Shown: positions 1-5,265 of the stretch, one piece after another
Position numbering within the stretch: the first letter of the stretch is position 1
How the letters are laid out: every line of letters starts with the position of its first letter
Assembly: GCA_031276475.1 (NCBI GenBank)
Contig: JAISMZ010000032.1
Location: 1-5,265 of the forward strand
Reading direction: 5' to 3'
Source: Coriobacteriales bacterium
Lineage (GTDB): Bacteria; Actinomycetota; Coriobacteriia; Coriobacteriales; UBA8131
Length of the DNA: 5,265 bases
Notes under the pieces: model-generated
Seen by the model: only the letters and a program-made list of their open reading frames with translations
The model's database searches: none
Told to the model about the DNA's origin: nothing
Translations under genes and position numbers: made by a program

Positions 1-1430
1 CGCCTGTCCTCCCTGGCTAAAAACACGACGACGACCACCAGGCCGATGACAAAAAACGCCGCGCAGGCAAACCAGACACAATCATAGCCTGTTTTGGTGA
101 TTGTTGAGGCCGCGTCGGCGCCCTGGATGCTGCCGATCTTGAGCAGCGAGAGGAACAGCCCGCCGCCGAGGGCGCCGCCGAGGGTCTGCGAGGAATTGAA
201 CAGCCCCGTGGCGATGCCGCGCTGGTCTTGGGGAGCGCGTTCTGGGATCAGCACCGGGATCGCGGCGCTGATGATGCCGATTCCGAGGCCAATCAGCACG
301 ATGAAGCCAACCAGCTGCGGCAGCGAGTCGGGCAGCAGGGCGAACTGCACAAAGCCGATGATGCCGAGGATAAAACCGGTCGCCAGCGCCGCCTTTGGGC
401 TCAGCTTTTTGAGGATCAGCGGCACCGAGATGGCCGCGATGACGGTGCAGAAGAGGATCGCGGTCTGGGCCAGCGACTGATAGAGCGGCTCAAAGCCAAA
501 ACCGAAGCCCGCCGCGGGCGGATGGGCCAGATAGGTGGCGATTGGCGAGAGGAAGCCAAAGAACACCGCGCCCATGCAGATGGCGGCGATGTAGAGCGGC
601 GCCATGCTCCGGCTGAGCAGCAGCCGGACGTCGATCGCCGGATACTGCTGGCGCTTCTCATAGCGAAACCAGATTACGCCGACCACCAGGGCTGCCACCA
701 GCAATGCCGCGCCGATGGCGGAATCCAGACCGCCTTCTACCACCTCAACAAAGCCGAGGATCGCCAAAAACATCACCACGGCCAAAAGCACGAAGCCCAG
801 CTTGTCCAGATGCGGATGAGCGCCGCTGATGAACTCCGGCATCACAAAGAGCACCAGCAGTACGGCGACCAAAGCCAGCACGGGAACGACGATAACGGTT
901 GCCGCAAGCGACTGGCCTAACAGCTCGTAAAGCGGGCCGGAGGTTGCCGTGCCAAAGACCGTGCCGACGGTTACCGTCGCGACGATGGCGCTGACCGCCC
1001 GCGTCGCCCGCTCCCCCACCGTCTTGGCGTGGACCAGGGCGATATGCAGCGGCAGCCAGACCGGCACGGCGCCGAAGAACAGACGACCCACACAGACCAG
1101 CGGCCAGGAGCGCACGAGCACACCGACGAGCAGCACGATGCTCGCCAAAAAGACGGCGATGATGGCGACGCGCAGTATCTTGCGGTATCCGCGGATGTCG
1201 CCGAGGCGGGTGAAGAAGGGTACGAACAGCGCACCGACCGCCGTGGGCAAGACGTTGAACAGCGAGAGATTGGAGGCATCGACCCCAAGCTCCGAGGAGA
1301 ACTTGGGCAGCAGCGGCTCGTAAAAACCCTGAAGATAGCCGCTGACGAACTCGATGACGACGATGGTCAAGACCAGCAGGAAAGAATCCCGCCTGCTGAG
1401 GGCCGGAGTTGCGCTGGTGTTTTGGCTCAT
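1..1430 (-). CDS. MFS exporter, DHA2-like 14-TM family (3' end cut by window edge)
   Basis: Probable proton-driven efflux pump of the cytoplasmic membrane; substrate unknown. Reading leftward from the ATG at 1430-1428, 476 codons run without a stop to the window edge. The start MSQNTSATPA follows AAGGAG (1442-1437) by six bases. Fourteen hydrophobic stretches can be counted, near residues 17-36, 57-75, 85-104, 110-131, 147-166, 175-197, 211-231, 238-254, 279-300, 320-340, 347-366, 371-395, 405-430 and 452-472. This is the DHA2 (EmrB/QacA-like) count rather than the usual twelve. A degenerate motif A, TRLGDIRGYRK, lies at residues 74-84 between TM2 and TM3. An antiporter-type motif C, GTVFGTATSGPLYELLG, ends TM5 (156-172). 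FNSSQTLGGALGGG (411-424) resembles the TM13 segment of DHA2 pumps. Family members are about 450-520 residues, so only a short tail is probably missing. It is divergent from the ABC operon and may share operators with it. The family is secure; the substrate is not. Confidence 0.93.
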   Translation of the reverse strand, partial: MSQNTSATPALSRRDSFLLVLTIVVIEFVSGYLQGFYEPLLPKFSSELGVDASNLSLFNVLPTAVGALFVPFFTRLGDIRGYRKILRVAIIAVFLASIVLLVGVLVRSWPLVCVGRLFFGAVPVWLPLHIALVHAKTVGERATRAVSAIVATVTVGTVFGTATSGPLYELLGQSLAATVIVVPVLALVAVLLVLFVMPEFISGAHPHLDKLGFVLLAVVMFLAILGFVEVVEGGLDSAIGAALLVAALVVGVIWFRYEKRQQYPAIDVRLLLSRSMAPLYIAAICMGAVFFGFLSPIATYLAHPPAAGFGFGFEPLYQSLAQTAILFCTVIAAISVPLILKKLSPKAALATGFILGIIGFVQFALLPDSLPQLVGFIVLIGLGIGIISAAIPVLIPERAPQDQRGIATGLFNSSQTLGGALGGGLFLSLLKIGSIQGADAASTITKTGYDCVWFACAAFFVIGLVVVVVFLAREDR

Positions 1431-1436
1431 AACGGT

Positions 1437-1442
1437 CTCCTT
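1437..1442 (-). promoter_or_regulatory. Ribosome binding site of the MFS gene
   Basis: On the minus strand AAGGAG lies six bases before ATG 1430-1428. This fixes the start of the MFS protein, because no other in-frame start near it has a comparable site. Confidence 0.75.
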
Positions 1443-1459
1443 CTGTTGTTGGCAGTATC

Positions 1460-1465
1460 AGTATA
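1460..1465 (-). promoter_or_regulatory. Candidate -10 box for the MFS gene
   Basis: The minus strand reads TATACT here, five of six matches to TATAAT. It would give a start of transcription near 1453 and a short leader of about 22 bases. No good -35 box is found at 16-18 bases; the place falls on the TACTAGTA palindrome (1484-1491), where TAGTAA is the best that can be read. The promoter may therefore be weak or need an activator, or the true -10 may lie in the nearby TTATAAAAT run at about 1472-1480. Confidence 0.35.
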
Positions 1466-1474
1466 CCGATAATT

Positions 1475-1491
1475 TTATAAGATTACTAGTA
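1475..1491. promoter_or_regulatory. Candidate operator: TTATAAGAT word plus TACTAGTA palindrome
   Basis: Two operator-like elements touch here: TTATAAGAT (1475-1483) and the perfect palindrome TACTAGTA (1484-1491). The same nine-base TTATAAGAT occurs on the opposite strand at 1565-1557, inside the second inverted repeat. The site sits where the -35 region of the MFS promoter should be, a position suited to repression. Repressors of the TetR or MarR families often bind such AT-rich dyads next to MFS genes; which regulator acts here cannot be told, as none is encoded in the window. Confidence 0.35.
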
Positions 1492-1509
1492 TTACAAATA
1501 CTTATGACC

Positions 1510-1538
1510 TTGACAGACCGTTGGTGGCCTGCTACACT
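1510..1538 (+). promoter_or_regulatory. Strong sigma-70/sigma-A type promoter reading rightward
   Basis: A perfect -35 box TTGACA (1510-1515) is followed, after the ideal 17 bases, by TACACT (1533-1538), which keeps the three most conserved -10 positions. Transcription would start near 1545. The first gene on this strand starts only at 2001, so the transcript would have a leader of about 455 bases, or would make a separate short RNA ending before the operon. Confidence 0.6.
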
Positions 1539-1552
1539 CCATTCATAACTTT

Positions 1553-1567
1553 ACTTATCTTATAAGT
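1553..1567. promoter_or_regulatory. Candidate operator: ACTTAT-CTT-ATAAGT inverted repeat
   Basis: ACTTAT (1553-1558) and ATAAGT (1562-1567) are perfect inverted arms around three bases; the overlapping CTTATAAG (1559-1566) is itself a perfect palindrome. It lies about 8-22 bases downstream of the expected start of the 1510-1538 promoter, a classic place for a repressor to block initiation or early elongation. It shares TTATAAGAT, in reverse orientation, with 1475-1483. Confidence 0.4.
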
Positions 1568-1901
1568 TTACCTGTATTCAGCAAGACGCGAGCGCAGGCT
1601 TCGCAGGACGATCCCCGGAAGGGAGGATGCGCGTGCAGACCAAGACGACAGACGTGGCGGCCCTCACAGCCGTAACAGCTATGGCAACCGTGGCGGCCAC
1701 CGCGGCGGCGACTGGCTCAACGGCCACCGTAGCGGCGAAAGCCCCGTCGACCACCGCCAGCCTGGCCCTGATCCAAAGCAAAAGCGTCTGCACCTCCCTG
1801 TTCCTCTGTTGTTTGATGCTGATGCCGGGGCACATACAGCAACGGTTAACCGATTAGGGATTAACCAGGCCTGTATGTGCGCCTCCATCCATCCAGGCTG
1901 A
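1566..1901 (+). pseudogene. Possible remnant of an RGG-rich protein tail (no start codon)
   Basis: Between TAA (1563-1565) and TGA (1899-1901) one plus-strand frame is open for 111 codons. It contains three RGG triplets in about 19 residues (1653-1709), within RRGGPHSRN, SYGNRGG and HRGGDW, followed by NGHRSGE. Such Arg/Gly/Asn-rich tails are typical of bacterial DEAD-box RNA helicases and other RNA-binding proteins. Codons in the block mostly end in C or T (GGC, CGT, CGC, AAC), as in real genes. No ATG or GTG opens the frame: the first ATG and the only TTG lie near its end, the sole early alternative is CTG at 1572, and no helicase core is present. If real it is a broken 3' fragment. The alternative, about as likely or more so, is chance low complexity in GC-rich DNA. 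Confidence 0.2.
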
Positions 1902-1917
1902 CCTACTTTATCACGAT
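1575..1917. other. Intergenic stretch without a convincing gene
   Basis: This part of the divergent gap is GC-rich up to about 1800 and of mixed composition after that. The plus frame from ATG 1627 (or GTG 1633, six bases after GGAGG) to TAG 1857 would encode a 76- or 74-residue Ala/Thr-rich peptide with no recognisable domain. The minus frame 1835-1578 gives an Ala/Val-rich product, the mirror of the same low complexity. No tRNA, known riboswitch core or intrinsic terminator with a T-run was seen. The main structures are the RGG-like frame and the hairpin at 1830-1880. It may be the long leader of the ABC operon. Confidence 0.5.
1830..1880 (+). promoter_or_regulatory. Long hairpin-forming inverted repeat in the leader of the ABC operon
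   Basis: GCACATACAG (1830-1839) pairs perfectly over ten bases with CTGTATGTGC (1871-1880). Inside it, GGTTAA (1844-1849) can pair with TTAACC (1861-1866), leaving four-base internal loops and an 11-base terminal loop. CGGTTAACCG (1843-1852) is also a perfect palindrome, so an alternative fold or a protein site is possible. No T-run follows, so this is not a standard intrinsic terminator. It ends about 120 bases before the receptor gene and could act as an RNA control or processing element. Confidence 0.4.
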
Positions 1918-1946
1918 TCGGCAAACAAATACCCCAACCGGATAAT
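1918..1946 (+). promoter_or_regulatory. Possible proximal promoter of the ABC operon
   Basis: TCGGCA (1918-1923, four of six -35 matches) is followed after 17 bases by GATAAT (1941-1946, five of six -10 matches). Transcription would start near 1953, leaving a leader of about 48 bases before the GTG at 2001. It is weaker than the distal promoter at 1510-1538, and the operon may use both. Confidence 0.35.
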
Positions 1947-1987
1947 CAGTCTTGGCTCAACCTGGTGTTTTCCATCAGACATCGAGT

Positions 1988-1994
1988 AAAGGAG
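1988..1994 (+). promoter_or_regulatory. Ribosome binding site that fixes the receptor start at GTG 2001
   Basis: AAAGGAG lies six bases before GTG 2001. An earlier in-frame GTG at 1965 has no such site and would add VFSIRHRVKEHL before the signal peptide, so the later start is preferred. Confidence 0.8.
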
Positions 1995-2000
1995 CACCTT

Positions 2001-3608
2001 GTGAAAAACCCACTATCCCTGCCGTCCAGGCGCCTCAGGGCGGCCTTCTCCGTAATGATCGCGTCCCTGCTGGCCACCAGCCTGCTGCTCGCGGGCTGCA
2101 GCGGCGGGTCAGGCGGCAACCAAGCTTCTGCCAGCGGCTCGGCCACGAGTTCTGCCAGCGCCTCAGGCAACACCTCTAAGGCCGGCGGCGGCGAATTCCG
2201 CTTTGGCACCAATGCCGAGATCGACTCCCTCGACCCCTATCTGGTCGTCGGTGGCGACGCCAAGGGCATCGTCCTCTTCAACATCTTTGAAGGCCTGCTT
2301 AAATCTGATAAGGACGGCAATTTCTTTCCTGCCGTCGCCGAAAGCTATGAGGTAAAGGACGCGGGCAAGACATACAGCTTTAAGCTGCGCAAAGGCGTCA
2401 AGTTTCACAACGGCAACGAGGTGACGCCGGCAGACGTACGCTACTCCTTTGACCAGGCCTTAAGCGGCGAGTTCGCGCACGGCTCGTCGGCCGCGTTCGC
2501 CAATATCGAGAAGGTGGACGTCACCGAAGCCGGCGATATCACCATCACCTTAAAGGAAGCGAACACCGAGTTTACCGCCTTTGTAACCAACGCCATCATC
2601 CCTGCCGACTACACCGAGCATGAGTCCCATCCAATAGGCACCGGGCCGTTTAAGTTTGAGAGCTATGCGCCCCAGCAGGAACTGGTGCTGAGCAAGTTTG
2701 ACGAGTACTGGCAGGAAGGTCTGCCCCACCTGGACAAGGTTTCGATCATCAACCATGCCGACTCCAACGCCACCCTGCTCTCGCTGCAAAGCGGCAACAT
2801 CGACGGCTCGGCGCTCGCGGCCGACAGCATCACCTCGGTGGACGAGTCTGTCTACAACATCATCCAGCGCAACTCCAACGCGGTGCAGCTGCTGGCGCTG
2901 AACAACGACTACGAGCCGCTGAAGGATCCGCGCGTGCGCCAGGCCTTAAGCTACGCGGTGGACAAAAAGCAGATCATCGACCAGGCCTTTGGCGGCTATG
3001 GCACGCCCGTTGGTACCCCGATCATCCCCGGCCTGGCCAAATATTTCAACGCCAGCCTGACCAACGCCTACCCAGCAGATGTGGAGAAGGCCAAGCAGCT
3101 GCTGGCCGACGCTGGCTATGCGGACGGTTTTGATTTAGAGATAGCCGTGCCCTCCAACTACGTGGTGCACGTTGATACCGCCCAGGTGATAGTCAACCAA
3201 CTGGCGGCCATCGGCGTCAGCGCCACCATCAAGCAGTATGACTGGGCAACGTGGCTGGAGGATGTCTATGGCAACCGCAACTACCAGGCCACGGTGGTCA
3301 GCGTCGGCGGTGCCTCGCTTTCTCCGGGCGGCGAGCTCTCCCGCTACCGCTCCGATGCCGAGGACAACTTCTTTAACTTTAAGAGCCCTGCCTTCGACGC
3401 CAAATACGACGAAGCCGTAGCCGCCCTCGATGAGAGCAAGAAAGCCAGCCTCTACAAGGAAGCCCAACAGATCCTCTCCGAGGAGGCCGCCAGCGTCTTC
3501 ATCCAAGACATTGCCGGACTCTCGGCGATCAACAACCACTTTGACGGTCTGGTCAGTTACCCGATTTATGCCGTGCTCGACTTCTCGCTGATCAAGAAGG
3601 TGGAGTAA
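2001..3608 (+). CDS. ABC transporter substrate-binding lipoprotein, family 5 (peptide/nickel/opine type)
   Basis: Extracellular lipid-anchored receptor of an ABC importer, 535 residues, the usual size for DppA/OppA/NikA-like proteins. The GTG start is chosen from AAAGGAG six bases before it. The signal peptide has a basic n-region of about 13 residues, a hydrophobic core and the lipobox LAGC with Cys33 as lipid site. A Gly/Ser/Ala linker follows to about residue 64, then the mature fold from GGEFRFGTNAEIDSLDPY. The family-5 signature spans about 113-138: AESYEV, then TYSFKLRKGVKFHNG, then TPADVRYSF. Further family marks are GTGPFKFESY, LNNDYEPLKDPRVRQALSYA, AKQLLADAGY and, near the C terminus, NFFNFKSPAFDAKYDEA. 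Residues 438-450 include LSPGGELSRYR, a stretch lining the ligand side in relatives, but no metal- or peptide-specific residue can be assigned by eye. It heads the operon and is separated from the permeases by 63 bases with a hairpin, fitting higher receptor expression. Substrate unresolved: di/oligopeptide, nickel chelate or opine metallophore. Confidence 0.95.
   Translation: MKNPLSLPSRRLRAAFSVMIASLLATSLLLAGCSGGSGGNQASASGSATSSASASGNTSKAGGGEFRFGTNAEIDSLDPYLVVGGDAKGIVLFNIFEGLLKSDKDGNFFPAVAESYEVKDAGKTYSFKLRKGVKFHNGNEVTPADVRYSFDQALSGEFAHGSSAAFANIEKVDVTEAGDITITLKEANTEFTAFVTNAIIPADYTEHESHPIGTGPFKFESYAPQQELVLSKFDEYWQEGLPHLDKVSIINHADSNATLLSLQSGNIDGSALAADSITSVDESVYNIIQRNSNAVQLLALNNDYEPLKDPRVRQALSYAVDKKQIIDQAFGGYGTPVGTPIIPGLAKYFNASLTNAYPADVEKAKQLLADAGYADGFDLEIAVPSNYVVHVDTAQVIVNQLAAIGVSATIKQYDWATWLEDVYGNRNYQATVVSVGGASLSPGGELSRYRSDAEDNFFNFKSPAFDAKYDEAVAALDESKKASLYKEAQQILSEEAASVFIQDIAGLSAINNHFDGLVSYPIYAVLDFSLIKKVE
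2126..2160 (+). repeat. In-frame direct repeat in the lipoprotein linker
   Basis: The 11-base TTCTGCCAGCG occurs at 2126-2136 and again at 2150-2160, 24 bases apart, which is exactly eight codons. It encodes part of the Ser/Ala/Gly linker after the lipid-bearing cysteine. Gain or loss of a unit would change linker length without breaking the frame. Confidence 0.7.
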
Positions 3609-3611
3609 GGC

Positions 3612-3630
3612 GGCCCCTGTCTGACAGGCC
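3612..3630 (+). promoter_or_regulatory. Intercistronic hairpin after the receptor gene
   Basis: CCTGT (3616-3620) and ACAGG (3624-3628) form a five-base stem with loop CTG, extended by GG/CC (3612-3613 with 3629-3630) across a two-base bulge. It starts four bases after the receptor stop and is not followed by a T-run, so it is unlikely to be a full terminator. In ABC importer operons such hairpins often stabilise the receptor mRNA or reduce read-through, giving more receptor than permease. That role is inferred here. Confidence 0.45.
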
Positions 3631-3671
3631 GGTCCCTATTAGCACACCGCTGACTTCAAGGAGCATCTGAG

Positions 3672-4613
3672 ATGCGCTTTGCCCTTAAAAGACTGCTCAC
3701 CGCCCTACTGACGCTGCTGCTCGTCTCCCTGATGACCTTCGCCGCCTTCGCCATTCTTCCTGGCGACCCGGCGAGGGTCATACTGGGGCAGGAAGCCTCG
3801 GTGGCACAGATCGACGCCCTCAGAACCAGCCTGGGGCTCGACCGTCCCCTGCCGGAACAATACGTCTCCTGGCTGGGCGGCTTTCTCAGCGGCGATAACG
3901 GAGAGTCGATAAAATACCACCAACCGATCAACGAGATGCTGACCTCCTATATCCCCGTGACGGCCACTTTAGCCGCGCTGGCAATCGTCTTGATGGCGCT
4001 GATAGCGGTGCCGCTGGCGCTGCTGGCGGCGCGCTTTTCCGGCTCCTGGATCGACCGCGTGGTCTCGGCCTTCTCCACACTGAGCATCTCCATTCCCGGT
4101 TTTTTTCTGGCAGTACTGCTGATCTGGGTATTTGGATTAGGGCTGCGTCTTTTTGTCGCGGGCCGCTACGTCCCTCTCAGCGATGACCTGCTGGGCTTTT
4201 TGGGTTATCTGTTCTGGCCGGCCCTGGCGATTGCCATCCCCTGTGCCGGCATGGCTGCCAAATACCTGCGCGACAGCATCGTCCAGCAGTTACAGCTCGA
4301 TTACATCAAGACGGCCCTGGGCAAAGGCAATACGGCCGGCCAGGTACTGCGCCGCCATGCCCTGAAAAACTCTCTTATCCCGGCGCTGACGATGCTGGGG
4401 ATGATTGTCGGGGACGTTTTTGCCGGCAGCATCATCGTTGAGTCGGTGTTCAGCGTCCCCGGCATCGGTCGCCTTCTGGTTTCGTCCATCAGCTATCGCG
4501 ATTTTCCGATGGTGGAGGTTTTGGTGATGTATATCGCCTGCGCCGTTGTTGCCGCAAACACCCTGGTAGATATTGCCATCAAGCTGATAGACCCGCGAAT
4601 CAGGCTGCGGTGA
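3672..4613 (+). CDS. ABC importer permease, DppB/OppB/NikB type
   Basis: First membrane subunit of the importer, 313 residues, the normal length for this family. The ATG follows AAGGAG (3658-3663) by eight bases. The N-terminal helix (about 8-29) leads to the family mark ILPGDPARVILGQEAS (28-43), followed by LRTSLGLDRPLPEQYVSWL and GESIKYHQPI. Hydrophobic segments then lie near 95-120, 130-160, 173-195, 235-258 and 280-304. The cytoplasmic EAA loop that docks on the ATPase is about residues 209-238, with DYIKTALGKG, the invariant glycine and the closing LKNSLIPAL. The terminal ESVFSVPGIGRLL and IDPRIRLR are typical of the family. The next gene starts seven bases after the stop, so the two permeases should be translated together. 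Substrate specificity cannot be read from it. Confidence 0.95.
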   Translation: MRFALKRLLTALLTLLLVSLMTFAAFAILPGDPARVILGQEASVAQIDALRTSLGLDRPLPEQYVSWLGGFLSGDNGESIKYHQPINEMLTSYIPVTATLAALAIVLMALIAVPLALLAARFSGSWIDRVVSAFSTLSISIPGFFLAVLLIWVFGLGLRLFVAGRYVPLSDDLLGFLGYLFWPALAIAIPCAGMAAKYLRDSIVQQLQLDYIKTALGKGNTAGQVLRRHALKNSLIPALTMLGMIVGDVFAGSIIVESVFSVPGIGRLLVSSISYRDFPMVEVLVMYIACAVVAANTLVDIAIKLIDPRIRLR

Positions 4614-4620
4614 GGCAGCG

Positions 4621-5265
4621 ATGAACACCGACTCACGAATCGGCCTGGCACTCGCGACGCTGCTCATCGGCCTGACGCTGCTGAGCTTTTTTTACACGCC
4701 CTACCCGCCGGATCTGATGGTCACCGACGAACAGTTTCTGGCGCCGTCGTTTGCCCATCCCCTGGGCACCGACTCCTTTGGCCGCGACGTCTTAAGCCGG
4801 GTGATGGTCGGCGGACGCTTTACCTTGCTGGTAGCGGCCGTAACGGTGCTCGGCAGCGCGCTCGTCGGCGGCAGCATTGGGATATGCATCGGATACATCA
4901 GTGGCCAAAGCGCGCTCGGCTCGGCGACGAGCGAAGTCGTGATGCGCGTGATGGATGCCCTCAGTGCCTTTCCGGGGATCCTGCTGGCCCTGATCATGAT
5001 GGCCGTGCTACCCACCAGTAACTATACGATAATCATCGCATTATTGATCCTCTTCATCCCCGGCTACACCCGCATCACCCGCAGCTCAACGCTGCAATAC
5101 CGCAATCTCGACTTCGTCAGCATGGCGCAGGTCTTTGGGGCCGGCCCGCTGCGGATCATCACCCGCCATATCCTGCCCAATCTGGGCCCGATACTGCTCT
5201 CGGCCCTGGTCATAGGGCTTTCCAACGCCATCCTGGCAGAAGCCGCGATGAGTTATCTGGGGCTG
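4621..5265 (+). CDS. ABC importer permease, DppC/OppC/NikC type (3' end cut by window edge)
   Basis: Second membrane subunit, forming the channel with the preceding permease. The ATG at 4621 lies seven bases after that gene's stop, and its likely ribosome site GAGG (4612-4615) overlaps the upstream TGA, so translational coupling is likely. The frame is open for 215 codons to the window end. The family mark HPLGTDSFGRDVLSRVMVGGR is at residues 46-65, just before the core membrane domain. Hydrophobic segments lie near 7-24, 67-93, 116-132, 135-150 and 187-205. The EAA loop, about 164-186, reads DFVSMAQVFGAGPLRIITRH, then ILPN; the helix that follows ends at EAAMSYLGL, where relatives continue with a Gly/Pro-rich loop and one more helix. 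Full proteins are about 270-300 residues, so about 60-80 are missing. One or two ATPase genes would be expected next. Confidence 0.94.
   Translation, partial: MNTDSRIGLALATLLIGLTLLSFFYTPYPPDLMVTDEQFLAPSFAHPLGTDSFGRDVLSRVMVGGRFTLLVAAVTVLGSALVGGSIGICIGYISGQSALGSATSEVVMRVMDALSAFPGILLALIMMAVLPTSNYTIIIALLILFIPGYTRITRSSTLQYRNLDFVSMAQVFGAGPLRIITRHILPNLGPILLSALVIGLSNAILAEAAMSYLGL

Noticed and set aside
228..920. Long plus-strand open frame of 230 codons
   Set aside because: It lies wholly antisense to the MFS gene and encodes a His/Gln/Asp-rich, non-globular product. The minus strand shows clear membrane helices and family motifs, so this is a codon-bias shadow.
1029..1472. Plus-strand frame of 147 codons rich in Asp, Gln and Glu
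   Set aside because: Antisense to the 5' part of the MFS gene, with low-complexity composition typical of a reversed hydrophobic coding strand.
1578..1835. Minus-strand 85-codon frame with an Ala/Val-rich hydrophobic stretch
   Set aside because: The hydrophobic run is the mirror of GC-rich repeats that read as Ala/Thr on the other strand. No good ribosome site precedes it and no family is recognised.
1627..1857. Plus-strand 76-codon Ala/Thr-rich small protein
   Set aside because: The GGAGG abuts the ATG with no spacing; GTG 1633 has better spacing, but the product is low-complexity and resembles no known leader peptide or toxin. It is kept only as a remark in the intergenic entry.
1830..1880. 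Intrinsic terminator or ends of a mobile element
   Set aside because: No T-run follows the stem, and no transposase, target duplication or second copy of the arms is seen in the window.
1431..2000. CRISPR array, tRNA or a classic riboswitch in the intergenic region
   Set aside because: No regularly spaced repeats, no cloverleaf with a TTC loop, and no recognisable T-box, cobalamin, TPP or SAM core was found by eye.
3135..3539. Minus-strand 134-codon frame inside the receptor gene
   Set aside because: Antisense to a well-supported family-5 receptor and without recognisable motifs.

Overview
The window comes from a fairly GC-rich bacterium, roughly 60% G+C by eye. It holds four transport genes in two divergent units. 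The substrate-binding lipoprotein has a long basic signal n-region, a strict lipobox and a Gly/Ser/Ala linker after the cysteine. Together with GC-rich third codon positions and strong AGGAG-type ribosome binding sites, this suggests a Gram-positive, perhaps an actinobacterium of the Coriobacteriia kind. That is only a guess; nothing here fixes the taxon.

Layout. Positions 1-1430 (minus strand) carry an almost complete 14-helix major facilitator (MFS) drug/metabolite exporter of DHA2 type, cut by the left edge. Positions 1431-2000 are a 570-base divergent intergenic region. Its first part (about 1460-1575) is an AT-rich island with a near-consensus plus-strand sigma-70 promoter, a candidate minus-strand -10 box and operator-like inverted repeats. 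Its middle (about 1575-1900) is GC-rich without a convincing gene, although one open frame reads as an RGG-rich tail with no start codon. A hairpin-forming inverted repeat lies at 1830-1880. Positions 2001-3608, 3672-4613 and 4621-5265 (plus strand) form an operon for a family-5 (peptide/nickel/opine type) ABC importer: lipoprotein receptor, DppB-type permease and DppC-type permease, the last cut by the right edge. A small hairpin separates the receptor gene from the permeases. The one or two ATPase genes normally found in such operons would lie beyond the window.

How it fits together. The lipoprotein should capture a small peptide or metal-chelate ligand outside the membrane and pass it to the two-permease channel, powered by ATPases not seen here. 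The divergent MFS pump exports an unknown compound. Shared AT-rich operator words between the two units hint at common control by a repressor not encoded here. An exporter beside a family-5 importer recalls metallophore export/recapture loci such as staphylococcal cnt, but no biosynthesis gene is visible, so this remains a hypothesis. I see no clearly new biological system. The most interesting part is the intergenic region.
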